Notes under the pieces: generated by a model | The model's input: the letters and a program-made list of their open reading frames with translations, nothing else | Told to the model about the DNA's origin: nothing | Database searches by the model: none | Translations under genes and position numbers: made by a program | Shown: positions 1 through 9,294 of the stretch, piece by piece | Layout: each line of letters opens with the position of its first letter | How positions within the stretch are numbered: position 1 is the first letter of the stretch | From: Anaerolineae bacterium | Lineage (GTDB): Bacteria; Chloroflexota; Anaerolineae; DUEN01 | Assembly (NCBI GenBank): GCA_025060615.1 | Contig: JANXBS010000005.1 | Location: 124,001-188,000 of the forward strand | Length of the DNA: 64,000 bases | Reading direction: 5' to 3'

Positions 1-608
1 TCATATCCTGACATCGCTGCCTGCATCATCGCCTGAAAGAAGGCGGTGAGTTCCTGATGCAAGCGCAGGTGTTCGGTGTCGAGCGGGGCCTGCTCCGGCG
101 TCATCGGCACCAACACATCTTCAATCGCGTTACAGCAGAACCAAAAGGCCTCCGCTGTCTCTGCGGCGTTCAAGCCATACTGAGCAGCCAATTGTCCTTG
201 TCGGTATGTGATCGTTAACGCCTGCGCTAGCATTTCTTCCTTACCCTCACGGCGGGCCAAGAATTGAACGGCCAAGATCAAAAGCTGCCGGCCGAGCTGG
301 CGTTGCTCCTGTTGCACCGGCTCGGGGAAGCGCCGGTACCAGGCCAGGGAGTGGATGGACCGCGTGGCCAGCGCCTGGCGCGTGTCGTTAAGGACCACCT
401 CGGCAGGAGGCAACGAAGCTTGCGGTCCCAGCCCGGCGGCGATGCGGCTGTGCACCCGACGAATCTCGTCATAAGTGAACCGACGATGGCCGCCCAATGT
501 GCGATAACAATGCACGATACCGCGATCCGCCCAATGGCGTAAGGTAGAGGGAGACACGCCCAACAAGCGGCTAGCCTGTCCCAGATTCATCCATTGCGAG
601 GCCCCCAT
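1..608 (-). CDS. MerR-like DNA-binding regulator, C-terminus cut by window edge
   Basis: The reading frame is open from ATG 608 to the left edge, about 202 codons, and is still open at position 1. Residues 7-50 form a MerR/excisionase-type winged helix-turn-helix (RLLGVSPSTLRHWADRG, then GGHRRF). The rest is a helical domain of about 130 residues with no recognised ligand motif. Start 608 is preferred because GAGGAG lies 8 nt upstream; ATG 590 in the same frame has no clear ribosome site. A TGA at 1-3 is not in this frame. It is a likely transcription factor; the signal it senses cannot be told from the sequence. Confidence 0.75.
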   Translation of the reverse strand, partial: MGASQWMNLGQASRLLGVSPSTLRHWADRGIVHCYRTLGGHRRFTYDEIRRVHSRIAAGLGPQASLPPAEVVLNDTRQALATRSIHSLAWYRRFPEPVQQEQRQLGRQLLILAVQFLARREGKEEMLAQALTITYRQGQLAAQYGLNAAETAEAFWFCCNAIEDVLVPMTPEQAPLDTEHLRLHQELTAFFQAMMQAAMSGY

Positions 609-627
609 ACCTTAGACTCCTCTCTGC

Positions 628-640
628 GTAGAAAATCTAC
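628..640. promoter_or_regulatory. Dyad in front of the MerR-like gene, candidate autoregulatory operator
   Basis: GTAGA-AAA-TCTAC is a perfect 5-bp inverted repeat centred 26 bp upstream of the start of the MerR-like gene. MerR-type proteins bind short dyads in promoters and often control themselves. The link to this gene is inferred from position only; no good -35/-10 pair was found around it. Confidence 0.3.
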
Positions 641-795
641 AAAATCAACAAGGGCGATCATACCCGCGAAGCCCTGAGCTGTCAAAGCACGGCATGGAGA
701 CGCGCGAACAGGGAGACCAAAGTTCCTCACCATTGAGAAGGACGAACTGCGCTCCAGCCGGGGTAACAACATCGGACTGACAAGTAGGACTGCAA

Positions 796-1524
796 TCAGC
801 CGTTTGTGGTTTGTGATTGGGAGAGGATTTGAGCCGGCCCTATAGCTATAGCTGTCCGAGTGCTGAGCAAGGTGAGCGTATGTAGCCCCCAGTTTAGCCA
901 CCAGTTGGGCACAGTGAGGTAAAGCGCTGTGGTGATAAAGGCAAGCAGGGCATGGACCATAAGTGGATAGAGAGAAACCCTTTTGCTACGCCAGATCCAC
1001 GATCCGCTGATCCATTCCAGCCCGAGGGTCAACAAGCTCGCCCAGGCTCCCCAGTAGGGGTCCCACCATCGGACCCAGGCATCCCGATAGAAAGCCCAGT
1101 GCATCTGCTGCGCGCCAGCCTCCAGCGCAGCCGAGAGCCAGCCAGCCGCGCGTGTATTGCGATGGAAGATTAAGGTTGAGTCGGGGGAGAGGAGATGAGC
1201 CTGACGCCAGGCGATCAAGATCACCCCCCAAGCTGCCATAGCCAGCGGCACACCTAGCCCCAACGTATGCACCCAATCTAGCCCGGTCAACCCCATGCCG
1301 CGAGGCGAAGCCCCGCCAGCCAGCAGGGCTAGATAGGGAAAGCCAACCAGATACGTCAGGCGAATGCCCCACCAGGCCGGCTCCAGGATCTCATGGTCAG
1401 CTAACCAGGCTAAGATACGAGCGGCGATGCTCAGGCGCAAGGCCTGAACGCCCAGAAGATACGACAGTACCGAAGCCAATACCCACGGGCTGAAGTCAAC
1501 CCGCCAGTCAGGCCAGACATCCAT
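796..1524 (-). CDS. Polytopic membrane protein of unknown function
   Basis: This 242-residue protein contains about five to six hydrophobic segments (around residues 12-30, 52-70, 87-105, 155-173, 183-205 and 210-225), so it is an integral membrane protein. Tryptophan is very frequent. No catalytic motif or named family was recognised. It lies downstream of the tRNA cluster on the same strand but is separated from it by a probable terminator, so it is likely transcribed on its own. It stands 187 bp from the MerR-like gene, which is read in the same direction. Confidence 0.6.
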   Translation of the reverse strand: MDVWPDWRVDFSPWVLASVLSYLLGVQALRLSIAARILAWLADHEILEPAWWGIRLTYLVGFPYLALLAGGASPRGMGLTGLDWVHTLGLGVPLAMAAWGVILIAWRQAHLLSPDSTLIFHRNTRAAGWLSAALEAGAQQMHWAFYRDAWVRWWDPYWGAWASLLTLGLEWISGSWIWRSKRVSLYPLMVHALLAFITTALYLTVPNWWLNWGLHTLTLLSTRTAIAIGPAQILSQSQTTNG

Positions 1525-1570
1525 GGATAACTGCGATCCTATCCTCCGCCCACAGCGTGTCTGCCTTAGA

Positions 1571-1605
1571 AAGCAAGAAACTCCAGCCTGATACGACTGG
1601 AGTTT
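1571..1605 (-). terminator. Stem-loop after the tRNA cluster, probable terminator
   Basis: On the minus strand AAACTCCAG and CTGGAGTTT pair over 9 bp around a 10-nt loop, just past the last tRNA. The following stretch (CTTGCTTTC) is only partly T-rich, so termination may be modest. Confidence 0.5.
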
Positions 1606-1617
1606 CAGCCTAGAAAA

Positions 1618-1690
1618 TGGGCCCCCTCGGATTCGAACCGAGGACCAACCGGTTATGAGCCGGCCGCTCTGACCGCTGAGCTAGAGGCCC
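1618..1690 (-). tRNA. tRNA with anticodon CAT (tRNA-Ile2 or elongator tRNA-Met)
   Basis: The cloverleaf is complete: acceptor GGGCCTC/GGGGCCC, D stem GCTC/GAGC, anticodon stem GCCGG/CCGGT with loop CTCATAA, T arm CTCGG-TTCGAAT-CCGAG and discriminator A. The CCA end is not encoded. The GGCTCATAACC surroundings resemble lysidine-modified tRNA-Ile(CAT) in Gram-positive bacteria, but elongator Met is not excluded. It is the third and last tRNA of the cluster in transcription order. Confidence 0.85.
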
Positions 1691-1698
1691 GGGGCAGG

Positions 1699-1771
1699 AG
1701 CGGGAGACGGGACTCGAACCCGCGACCAACGGCTTGGAAGGCCGAGGCTCTACCACCTGAGCTACTCCCGC
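1699..1771 (-). tRNA. tRNA-Gly (anticodon TCC)
   Basis: The cloverleaf has acceptor GCGGGAG/CTCCCGC, D stem GCTC/GAGC, anticodon loop CTTCCAA and T loop TTCGAGT. The discriminator is T and CCA is not encoded. It lies 8 nt from the CAT tRNA and 4 nt from tRNA-Pro, so the three are probably one transcript. Confidence 0.92.
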
Positions 1772-1772
1772 C

Positions 1773-1849
<77 letters not shown>

Positions 1850-1903
1850 TCTCCTATAGGCAAGTATACACAGAAACCCATCGGCCGTCAAAAACGCCCG
1901 GCC

Positions 1904-3655
1904 TCACCTTCCCCAACTCAGCCGCTCCGAGAGCCAATCATCGGTCGTACCTGGTAGATCGGCCAGCTTTCGGATCGCGCCTCCCGCGGCGGGGATCACA
2001 TAGATCGCCCAAGAGCCAGATCGGTCGGATAAGAAGGCGATCTGCTGGCCGTCTGGCGACCACACGGGCAACCCAGCATTGCCCGCGCCCATCACCAATG
2101 GCGTCACCTTACCCGTAGCCACTTGCAGGATGTAGATATCCCAACGCCCCGTTCGTTCGTAAGACATGAAGGCCAGTCGCTTACCGTCGGGTGACCAGGA
2201 GGGAGCTGTATCGCTGGGATCATTGGTTAGCGGTTGGCGGTTGCTACCATCGGGCGCCATCGTCCACAGACCACAACGATTGCCCCACTCATCACAGCCC
2301 TGATAGGCGATACGCTGGCCATCGGGGGACCATGCTGGCGATCGTCCGAGCCCCAAGCTAGTCTCTGGCAATGTGCCCTCTGCCCATGCCCATACTCGAT
2401 AGATGCGCCAGCGACGATCCCCTTCGCGGTTCGAAGCGAACACAAGCTGTTGGCCGTCAGGCGACCAGGAGGGAAAACCGTCTTCTGCAAAGAACGTCAC
2501 ACGACGACGCTGACCGGTGGTCAGGACAAGGAGCTCAAGGCCTAACTCATCAGCCTTTAGGGAGCGAAAGGCCATTGCTTTCCCATCTGGCGACCAGGCC
2601 GGCTGAATGGCTTCTTCGACCAGCACCTGAGGGGCCTGTCCTGGCATGATGGTGAAGATACGGTAACGCCGGAGATGTGGATCACGCGCGGCCACCGTCA
2701 CGCGCCCTGATATGCCCCCCCTTACCCCCTCTACTTCGGCAACCACCCCCACGCCAGCTTTGCAACGTTCAGAGGCCAAATCGTGGCTCGTGCGCACCAC
2801 CTCGGAATTTACGATCTTCAAAGAGGCTTCATACTGTTCTGCGGCTGCGCACCAATTCCCGCGCTCGCCCAGTTGTTTCGCGTAGCTGGCGTGAGCATCA
2901 GCCAGTCGCTGTCTAACATCGCGGTAACTAGGATTCCGTTCATAAATCTTCTGAAAGCGGGCAATGGCCTGTTGCCAGTCAGCGCGCCAATAGCTCAAAC
3001 CGTTAATGTAAAGAGCAGCCCATTCACGCTCGTTCCTGACCTCCTGCGCGTCCGGTTTCAGCATCAAGGCTCGGTCAAACATGCGCAGGGCTTCCTCGAA
3101 GCGGTTTTGCTCAACTAACATCGCCCCCCGTTGGCGATAGGCCTCGAACAACATGCGCTCCACTTCTTGCTGTTGATAGGCAAGGTCATAAAGGCGAAGC
3201 GACTCGAGCAACTGGATGGCCTCCGTCCAGTTGCCGAGTTGATAGGCCTGAGTAGCTTCCTCAAAGAGCGGCTTTAGAGCATCGCCCTGGCCTGGCTCGG
3301 CAACACTCAGGGAAGGAGAAGAGGCGACTGTCTCAGATGGCACAGGGGTAGAAGATGATCGGGTTTGGCGCAGCCTTTGAAGCGCTGCTGCTGCATCGGG
3401 ATAATCAGGCTGTAACTCGAGAGCAGCCTCCAGCTCGGCCTCAGCTTCGTCAAGCCGGCCGGCCTGCAAAAGCGCAAGCCCCTGTCGGTAATGGATAGCG
3501 GCTAACTCCCGCTGATAGGCTGTGATCTGCTGCTGTAAGGACTCAATCCGTTGTTGTTGCCCCTGGTAAATGCCCAGAACTATGCTCAAAGCCAACGCCA
3601 AAACGCCTATTAACGTTACAACGGCAAACGCTAGTTTCCAGCGTAAGACACCCAT
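1904..3655 (-). CDS. Membrane-anchored TPR protein with C-terminal PD40/TolB-like propeller
   Basis: The protein has 583 residues. A single membrane helix near residues 10-30 is followed by a coiled-coil stretch rich in Gln and by several tetratricopeptide repeats (about 45-300). The C-terminal 270 residues carry at least five WSPDG-type PD40 blades, as in TolB, forming a beta-propeller probably outside the membrane. The start at 3655 has GAGGAG upstream and lies inside the transcript predicted from the promoter at 3705-3733; a start at 3700 would lie at or before the transcription start. Role unknown; such proteins usually act as scaffolds or sensors. Confidence 0.75.
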   Translation of the reverse strand: MGVLRWKLAFAVVTLIGVLALALSIVLGIYQGQQQRIESLQQQITAYQRELAAIHYRQGLALLQAGRLDEAEAELEAALELQPDYPDAAAALQRLRQTRSSSTPVPSETVASSPSLSVAEPGQGDALKPLFEEATQAYQLGNWTEAIQLLESLRLYDLAYQQQEVERMLFEAYRQRGAMLVEQNRFEEALRMFDRALMLKPDAQEVRNEREWAALYINGLSYWRADWQQAIARFQKIYERNPSYRDVRQRLADAHASYAKQLGERGNWCAAAEQYEASLKIVNSEVVRTSHDLASERCKAGVGVVAEVEGVRGGISGRVTVAARDPHLRRYRIFTIMPGQAPQVLVEEAIQPAWSPDGKAMAFRSLKADELGLELLVLTTGQRRRVTFFAEDGFPSWSPDGQQLVFASNREGDRRWRIYRVWAWAEGTLPETSLGLGRSPAWSPDGQRIAYQGCDEWGNRCGLWTMAPDGSNRQPLTNDPSDTAPSWSPDGKRLAFMSYERTGRWDIYILQVATGKVTPLVMGAGNAGLPVWSPDGQQIAFLSDRSGSWAIYVIPAAGGAIRKLADLPGTTDDWLSERLSWGR

Positions 3656-3704
3656 ACGCGTTTGTCTCCTCGCCTTCGGGAGATCTTGGCTGTCACGCAA
3701 GGGG

Positions 3705-3733
3705 ATTATAGTCGCAATCCGGCGAGATGTCCA
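3705..3733 (-). promoter_or_regulatory. Sigma-70-type promoter of the TPR/PD40 gene
   Basis: On the minus strand TGGACA, a 17-nt spacer and TATAAT precede the gene. Transcription should start near 3698, giving a leader of about 43 nt to ATG 3655. Confidence 0.65.
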
Positions 3734-3837
3734 TTCCGCTAGTCTCTAGGCAGCTAAGCGTCTCCCTCGTCAATTCAAGCTTCCAGCAGGGTAAAGGGGG
3801 TAAAACGGCGCAGATGCGCCTGACAGGATGCAGATGT

Positions 3838-3866
3838 TTGCGCGTTAGCACGCATAGGGGTATAAT
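3838..3866 (+). promoter_or_regulatory. Sigma-70-type promoter of the chelatase operon
   Basis: TTGCGC, a 17-nt spacer and TATAAT lie upstream of the fused chelatase gene. The predicted leader is about 94 nt long and contains the stem-loop at 3904-3926. Confidence 0.6.
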
Positions 3867-3903
3867 TTCTCTGCGTTGAGATCTGGCTATGCCTGAGGCG
3901 AAG

Positions 3904-3926
3904 AGCGGCCGCGGGTGGCCGCTTTT
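3904..3926 (+). terminator. Terminator-like stem-loop in the leader of the chelatase gene
   Basis: AGCGGCC and GGCCGCT pair over 7 GC-rich bp around GCGGGT, followed by TTT. It lies between the predicted promoter and the start codon at 3967, so it could act as an attenuator. The T-run is short, and no alternative antiterminator pairing or known riboswitch was recognised. Confidence 0.35.
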
Positions 3927-3966
3927 ACTTATCCCCCTGAACTCGGTGATGAGGCGTTGATTGAAC

Positions 3967-6063
3967 ATGGCGTCCATCTTCCCATTCACAGCCATCGTCG
4001 GCCAGGAGCGCATGAAGCGTGCGCTCATCTTGAACGCGATCTACCCGATGATCGGAGGCGTGCTCATCCGCGGCGAGCGCGGTACTGCCAAATCCACCGC
4101 CGCGCGCGCCCTGGCCGCACTGCTCCCTGAGATCGAGGTCGTGGCTGATTGTCGGTTCCAGTGTGACCCCAACCGGCCGGACACCTTCTGCGATGAATGC
4201 CGAGCTCGCGTCGAGCGCGGTGAGACCCTGCCCGTCGCCCGCCGGCGCACCCGTTTCGTAGACCTGCCGGTCAGCGCTACCGAGGACCGCGTGGTGGGTA
4301 CGCTCGATATCGAAAAGGCCATCCAGCGCGGTGAACGTCACTTCGAGCCCGGCATTCTAGCGGCTGCTAACCGCGGCGTGCTATATGTAGACGAGGTTAA
4401 TCTGCTAGATGACCACGTGGTGGACCTGTTGCTGGATTCAGCAGCTATGGGCGTCAACGTGGTCGAACGCGAGGGGATCAGCTTCTCACACCCAGCCCGT
4501 TTCGTCCTAGTGGGCAGCATGAACCCCGAAGAGGGCGATCTGCGCCCCCAACTCCTAGACCGTTTTGCCCTCTCCGTGGATATCCACGGTCTGATGGACG
4601 CCAACCAGCGCGTGCAAATCCTAGAACGCCGCATCCAGTTTGAACAGGACCCGGAGGGCTTTTGCGCACGGTGGCGGGCAGAAGAGGAAAAGCTATCGCG
4701 AGAGATCGCGCTCGCTCGCGAGCGGCTGGACATGGTCACATATACTCGCCGCGACCTGTACACCATTGCGCAGCTCACCGCAGAACTGCATGTAGACGGC
4801 CACCGCGCTGACATTGTGATCCTGAAGACGGCACGCGCTCATGCTGCGTTCGAGGGCCGGCTAGCCATTAACGAGCGCGATATCTTGCTGGCAGCCGAGC
4901 TGGCGCTGCCTCACCGCCTGAAACGTCAGCCGTTCCAGGATTCGTCGCTGGAGTTCGAACAGCTCCGCGAGCGCCTGGAACATGCCCAGGCGAAGGCCCA
5001 ACAGCGGGAAAGCCAGCTCAACCAGGCCGAGCCGAGCATGGGGGATATAAAAAAAAATGAGCTGACCGGCCAGAGCGAAGAGGCCATCACCGAAGACCTC
5101 TCGTCGGCCATGGTCCTGACGCTCGAGCCCGTGGACCAGCGATCGGCTGAAGGGCGTGATCACAGCGCGCACCGGCCGGTAGAGATCGGCCGGACGTTTG
5201 TGACGCGTCGGCTGGACACGCCGCTGGACCGGCTAACGCGGCAAAAGGCGGGGAAGCGCTCGCGCACGCGCACGGAGCGTAAACGCGGCCGTTATGTGCG
5301 CGCCCGCCCGGCCAACGGCCAGCTAGACGATATCGCCTTCGACGCTACGTTGCGCCAAGCGGCCCCCTACCAAAGGCGCCGCCGCGAGACTGCTCAGAAC
5401 CCTCCAGCGCTCATCGTGCGCAAGGAGGACTTGCAGCGCAAGCTGCGCGTGCGGCGCGCTGCCAATCTGGTCCTCTTTGTCGTAGACGCCTCATGGTCCA
5501 TGGCTGCCGCTGAACGGATGGAAGCGACCAAGGGCGCTATTATGTCATTGCTGCGCGATGCTTACCAGCGGCGGGATCAGGTGGGGTTGATCGTGTTTCA
5601 GAAGGATCGGGCGCGCCTCGTGCTTCCGCCCACCTCCAGCGTCGAGCTGGCCCAACGAGCTTTGAAGGATATCCCCGTAGGTGGCAAGACCCCCCTATCT
5701 AGCGGTCTGTTGTTAGCCTATCAAGTGTGTATGACCGCCAAACGTCGCGATCCCGAGATCATGCCTCTCATTATCCTGCTCACGGATGGCGCTGGCAACG
5801 TCTCCATCGCTGGTCTGCCTGCTCAAGAGGAGGCTTTGCGTGTGGCTGACCTGCTGCGTCAAGCCCATCTGCGTAGTGTGGTCATTAACATGGAACACGC
5901 CGCCTTCGATCGAGGGCTGGCCCAGAGCCTCGCCATCGCCATGGGGGCACCTTGTTACTCTCTGCCTGATCTGGAAGCGGAATCGCTGCTGCGTACGGTT
6001 CGGGATGAACTACCTGTAACTTCCTGGCCGATCGTCCGATCGCCTATAAACCGGCCGCGTTGA
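3967..6063 (+). CDS. Fused magnesium/cobalt chelatase-type protein (AAA+ and VWA domains)
   Basis: This 698-residue protein joins a BchI/ChlI-like AAA+ ATPase to a BchD/ChlD-like half. Walker A is GERGTAKST (36-44); Walker B is VLYVDE (138-143). A C-x3-C-x8-C-x2-C cluster lies between them and may hold a metal. A basic, charged linker (about 340-480) leads to a von Willebrand A domain with MIDAS motif DASWS from residue 507. Such proteins drive ATP-dependent insertion of Mg or Co into tetrapyrroles with a large H-type subunit, which is not in this window. ATG 3967 is preferred over TTG 3961. The substrate metal cannot be told from sequence. Confidence 0.85.
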   Translation: MASIFPFTAIVGQERMKRALILNAIYPMIGGVLIRGERGTAKSTAARALAALLPEIEVVADCRFQCDPNRPDTFCDECRARVERGETLPVARRRTRFVDLPVSATEDRVVGTLDIEKAIQRGERHFEPGILAAANRGVLYVDEVNLLDDHVVDLLLDSAAMGVNVVEREGISFSHPARFVLVGSMNPEEGDLRPQLLDRFALSVDIHGLMDANQRVQILERRIQFEQDPEGFCARWRAEEEKLSREIALARERLDMVTYTRRDLYTIAQLTAELHVDGHRADIVILKTARAHAAFEGRLAINERDILLAAELALPHRLKRQPFQDSSLEFEQLRERLEHAQAKAQQRESQLNQAEPSMGDIKKNELTGQSEEAITEDLSSAMVLTLEPVDQRSAEGRDHSAHRPVEIGRTFVTRRLDTPLDRLTRQKAGKRSRTRTERKRGRYVRARPANGQLDDIAFDATLRQAAPYQRRRRETAQNPPALIVRKEDLQRKLRVRRAANLVLFVVDASWSMAAAERMEATKGAIMSLLRDAYQRRDQVGLIVFQKDRARLVLPPTSSVELAQRALKDIPVGGKTPLSSGLLLAYQVCMTAKRRDPEIMPLIILLTDGAGNVSIAGLPAQEEALRVADLLRQAHLRSVVINMEHAAFDRGLAQSLAIAMGAPCYSLPDLEAESLLRTVRDELPVTSWPIVRSPINRPR

Positions 6064-6066
6064 TCT

Positions 6067-7017
6067 ATGCCACCTCTTTCCTCTGTCATCACTGCGCATC
6101 GTCAACTTTGGGCCGATCTGGCATTACTTTCAGTGGCGGCGATCTGGGGGGCCACCTTCGTCATGGTCCGCGATGCCGTCTCCACCTTCCCCGTTTTCGC
6201 GTTTCTAGCCGTGCGATTCGTACTGGCGACGATCGCGTTGTTGCCGCTAGCCTGGCGTGAGAAGGCCGATGGCTGGCTGAACCGGCGGTTAATTGCGCAG
6301 GGAGGGCTGATGGGGCTGGCCCTGTTCGCCGGCTATGGTTTTCAGACGATGGGGCTGCGTTACACCACACCGGCCAAAGCTGGGTTCATTACGGGGCTCT
6401 CCGTCGTGCTGGTGCCGGCGGCATCTGCGCTGCTCCTGCGCCGCCCGCCGACGCGCGCGGCGGCCATCGGCATCGCCCTAGCAACGGGGGGGATGGCTTT
6501 GCTCTCCCTCAACGCCGATCTGAGCATCGGCCTAGGCGATCTGCTGGTGCTGGCGTGTGCAGTGAGTTTCGCCGGCCAGATCGTGCTAACAGCCGCCTTT
6601 GCGCCCGGGCAACCGACCTTACACCTGACCTGCGTCCAGATCGCCATGGTCGCCCTGACGAGTGGGGCCATCGCTTTGGCTGGAGAGCGGCCTTGGCCCC
6701 CGATGAGTGGTCAGGTATTCTTCGCGGCCGTGTTCACAGGGGTGTTGGCTACCTCGTTTGCCTTCGCCACGCAGACGGCAGCTCAGCGTTTTACCAGCCC
6801 CACCCATACAGCTCTCATCTTCTCGTTGGAGCCGGTCTTCGCGGCTCTCTTTAGCTTTTTCCTGATCGGCGAGACGCTGACTGGGCGGGCCGTGGCCGGG
6901 TGCTCGCTGATTCTGGCTGGCATGTTGACGGCGGAGCTGGGAGATCTGATCTGGCAAGGGCTGAGCCCTCGACGCCGGATAGCCAGGATGAGCCGCGAAC
7001 AGCCCCGGGAAATGTGA
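6067..7017 (+). CDS. DMT-superfamily (EamA) transporter
   Basis: The 316-residue protein has about ten predicted membrane helices arranged as two EamA halves; the pattern WGATFVMVRDAV near residue 30 and the GE-containing end of the second half are typical. It should export or import a small metabolite across the inner membrane; the substrate is unknown. It starts 3 nt after the chelatase stop codon and is almost certainly co-transcribed with it. Confidence 0.85.
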   Translation: MPPLSSVITAHRQLWADLALLSVAAIWGATFVMVRDAVSTFPVFAFLAVRFVLATIALLPLAWREKADGWLNRRLIAQGGLMGLALFAGYGFQTMGLRYTTPAKAGFITGLSVVLVPAASALLLRRPPTRAAAIGIALATGGMALLSLNADLSIGLGDLLVLACAVSFAGQIVLTAAFAPGQPTLHLTCVQIAMVALTSGAIALAGERPWPPMSGQVFFAAVFTGVLATSFAFATQTAAQRFTSPTHTALIFSLEPVFAALFSFFLIGETLTGRAVAGCSLILAGMLTAELGDLIWQGLSPRRRIARMSREQPREM

Positions 7018-7047
7018 CAGCTGTGATCAATCAGGGTGAGGATAAGG

Positions 7048-8163
7048 ATGCACATCCCAGGCAGCTATGAGGACTTGCTCGCTCAGGCACGACAGGCACG
7101 CGCCAGCGGCCAGGCAGAACAGGCGGTTGAGCTGTACAGCCGAATCGTGGACCGCCTGAGCGAGGTCTTGCCACAGATGTCCTCGCCTGACGAACGGCTT
7201 CAGGATTATTTGATCACTGCGGCCGATGAGCTGCAGCTGGTGCTCGATTGGCAGGGAGATCACGCCCGCGCCAGCGCGCTCTGCCGCCACCTGGCTGAGC
7301 TGGACCCGGATGGCCGCTCGCTCTGGCTGCGACGAGCCGCCACCGAACGCATCTACGCCGGAGCAATCGAAGAGGGATTAGCCGAGCTGCGCCGACTAGC
7401 GAAGGAGGAACCTGACGAGTTCTGGCATCCGCTCGAATTGGCCGCTCGTTTACTGGACTTGGAACGCCTCGATGAGGCAGAGGTCTGTTTGGCCGAAGCG
7501 GAACGGCTGGCTCAAGACAATAAGGAGCGAGGGCTGATCTGCTGGACGCGAGCGCGCTTGCTGCAGGCGCGCGGGCAGTACCTAGAAGCGGCTCACGCAT
7601 GGGAGGCGGCCTGTAAATACGATCCGTTCTTCAAGCAAGGGGCAGAGACAATCTACCGTATGTTCCTAGAGGTTGGAGATTACGACAACGCCATGGCGTA
7701 TTTAGACCTGGAGGAGAACCCGCTGCTGGCCGGCTACTATCGCGGCTTGCTAGCTCACCTTCAGGGAGACCGTCTCCGCGCTGAAAAGGCATGGCGACGG
7801 ATTGTCCGCTACCGGCCAGACGACTTCGAGGCTGGATGGGAAGCCTGGGCGATGGCTCAGCTTCGCCTAGGGGAAAAACAGGCTGCGTTAACGTTTTTGA
7901 CAGAGCTAGCCCATCGCGGGCACAACACAGAACAATGCTATCTAACTACGGCGCTGGCGTGGGCTGTTTCCGGCAATCCGGATGCGGCCAAAGCCCACCT
8001 GGATGTAGCCTTGCGCATCCACCGACAGACATTCGGCCCGCGCGCTTTACTGTCCGCGGAACAATGGCGCGACTTTGAGGAGCTGGTTCCTGATGAGGCA
8101 CTGAAACAGGAGCTGCAAGGATATTTCGCAGCCAAGAAGCCCTCGCCAGAGGACGTCAGCTGA
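7048..8163 (+). CDS. Tetratricopeptide repeat protein, soluble
   Basis: The protein has 371 residues and no signal peptide or membrane helix. It consists almost wholly of degenerate TPR helices with recurring Leu/Ala patterns such as LAEAERLAQ and AAHAWEAACKYDPF. It is likely a protein-protein interaction scaffold. ATG 7048 is preferred to GTG 7036 because GAGGATAAGG lies just before it. It is the third gene of the plus-strand group with the chelatase and transporter, 30 nt downstream of the transporter gene. Confidence 0.7.
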   Translation: MHIPGSYEDLLAQARQARASGQAEQAVELYSRIVDRLSEVLPQMSSPDERLQDYLITAADELQLVLDWQGDHARASALCRHLAELDPDGRSLWLRRAATERIYAGAIEEGLAELRRLAKEEPDEFWHPLELAARLLDLERLDEAEVCLAEAERLAQDNKERGLICWTRARLLQARGQYLEAAHAWEAACKYDPFFKQGAETIYRMFLEVGDYDNAMAYLDLEENPLLAGYYRGLLAHLQGDRLRAEKAWRRIVRYRPDDFEAGWEAWAMAQLRLGEKQAALTFLTELAHRGHNTEQCYLTTALAWAVSGNPDAAKAHLDVALRIHRQTFGPRALLSAEQWRDFEELVPDEALKQELQGYFAAKKPSPEDVS

Positions 8164-8184
8164 TCCCTGGACGCCCTGCTCCGA

Positions 8185-8796
8185 TTAGTCCTGAGGCACC
8201 TTCAGTCGGCCATAGAGCCACCAGAAGCGCTCTCGGGGGAAAGCCGAGACAAGCTCTGACGCCCAGATGAAATCGCTCGGCTGAAACCACAGCTGCAGGC
8301 GACAGTCCAGCGTGCGTAATTGCTGAAGGACCTCGGCTGGTATCATGTGCTCTCCGAGATGGTCAATGAGCAGCTGGATGTGGGTACGGATACGTACTTC
8401 AGCCGGGTAGGCATCGCTGCATTTCTCTGGCTCCTCGACACACTCGTCTAAAAACCAGGTCCAAGAGTGCAAAAGGCTCTGTAGCTCCTGAACGACATGA
8501 GCGCGATAAGCCTCCGGATACCAGCGTCGTGCCCGCTGCAGTTCAGCCTCCGCGTGGGACAGTAAGGCACACTGCTCGGGTGTGAGGCGATCGGCCAGGG
8601 CGCGCAGGCGGGCCAGATAGGCCAACACTACACCAATAGACATGGTAGGCCAGCGCGTTCCCGCTGGCGTTTCTACAGCCATGGGCCAGTACAGGCGATC
8701 GCGAGTCAGGTAATCGTCCAGCCGCCCGATCATCGCCTGGAGGATTGCGAAATCAGTGGCTTCCTGCTCAGGTTGTACGGCAGAGGCGTCTTTCAT
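8185..8796 (-). CDS. Hypothetical helical protein downstream of dtd
   Basis: This 203-residue protein is rich in Leu, Glu, Arg and Trp, mostly helical, with no signal peptide, membrane segment or recognised motif. The C-terminal third is unusually aromatic (FWWLYGRL). It starts 4 nt after the dtd stop codon on the same strand, so the two are probably co-transcribed. It converges with the TPR gene on the other strand. Function not recognised. Confidence 0.6.
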   Translation of the reverse strand: MKDASAVQPEQEATDFAILQAMIGRLDDYLTRDRLYWPMAVETPAGTRWPTMSIGVVLAYLARLRALADRLTPEQCALLSHAEAELQRARRWYPEAYRAHVVQELQSLLHSWTWFLDECVEEPEKCSDAYPAEVRIRTHIQLLIDHLGEHMIPAEVLQQLRTLDCRLQLWFQPSDFIWASELVSAFPRERFWWLYGRLKVPQD

Positions 8797-8800
8797 CGGG

Positions 8801-9253
8801 TCATGCTCCTTTCTGAGCTGTGTCCAGGATCAGCGTGACCGGGCCATCGTTGCATAGGCGAACGCCCATATGGGCCTGAAAGCGGCCCGTCTGCGTGGGG
8901 ATACCCTCATTGCGCAAGTACGCCACAAAGCGCTCGATCAGTGGCTCGGCCTGTTCCGGACGGGCAGCATCAGTAAAGCTGGGGCGACGGCCCTTGCGCG
9001 CGTCAGCATAGAGGGTGAACTGAGAGACCACCAGGGCTTGGCCGCCCACATCGGCTAGCGATAAGTTCATCTTTCCTTCGGCATCCTCAAACACCCGCAG
9101 ACCGGCAATCTTCCGAGCCAGATAGGCTGCCTCTTCCTCACCGTCGCTATGGGTTACGCCGAGGAAGATCAACAGCCCACGGCCGATTGCGCTGATTACC
9201 TCGCCTGCAACGATCACTGATGCTTCGCTAACGCGCTGTACCACAGCTCTCAT
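8801..9253 (-). CDS. dtd: D-aminoacyl-tRNA deacylase
   Basis: The 150-residue length and sequence match the DTD family throughout. It begins MRAVVQRV, carries the [17 protein letters not shown] block around residues 77-93 and ends with the NDGPVT motif near residue 138 that contains the active-site Gly-Pro pair. The enzyme removes D-amino acids (and glycine from tRNA-Ala) from mischarged tRNAs in the cytoplasm. The start is the conserved family start. Confidence 0.95.
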   Translation of the reverse strand: MRAVVQRVSEASVIVAGEVISAIGRGLLIFLGVTHSDGEEEAAYLARKIAGLRVFEDAEGKMNLSLADVGGQALVVSQFTLYADARKGRRPSFTDAARPEQAEPLIERFVAYLRNEGIPTQTGRFQAHMGVRLCNDGPVTLILDTAQKGA

Positions 9254-9294
9254 AGCCTATTTTGCCTCTCCAGGTGATCGAAAAGCCGTCGTCA

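Noticed and set aside
587-901. Minus-strand open frame of 104 codons overlapping two gene ends
   Set aside because: Overlaps the start of the MerR-like gene and the end of the membrane protein in another frame, with no ribosome site or protein-like pattern.
986-1372. 128-codon minus-strand frame within the membrane protein gene
   Set aside because: It is a shadow frame, low in hydrophobic helices and rich in Gly/Arg/Ser as expected from frame shift of a GC-rich gene.
3656-3700. Longer start for the TPR/PD40 protein
   Set aside because: It would begin at or upstream of the transcription start given by the TGGACA-N17-TATAAT promoter, and has no ribosome site; ATG 3655 fits both.
3791-3804. 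Two GTAAA words like the TTTAC repeats of the flagellar promoters
   Set aside because: They are 9 bp apart, not 11, and have no -10 box at 22 nt.
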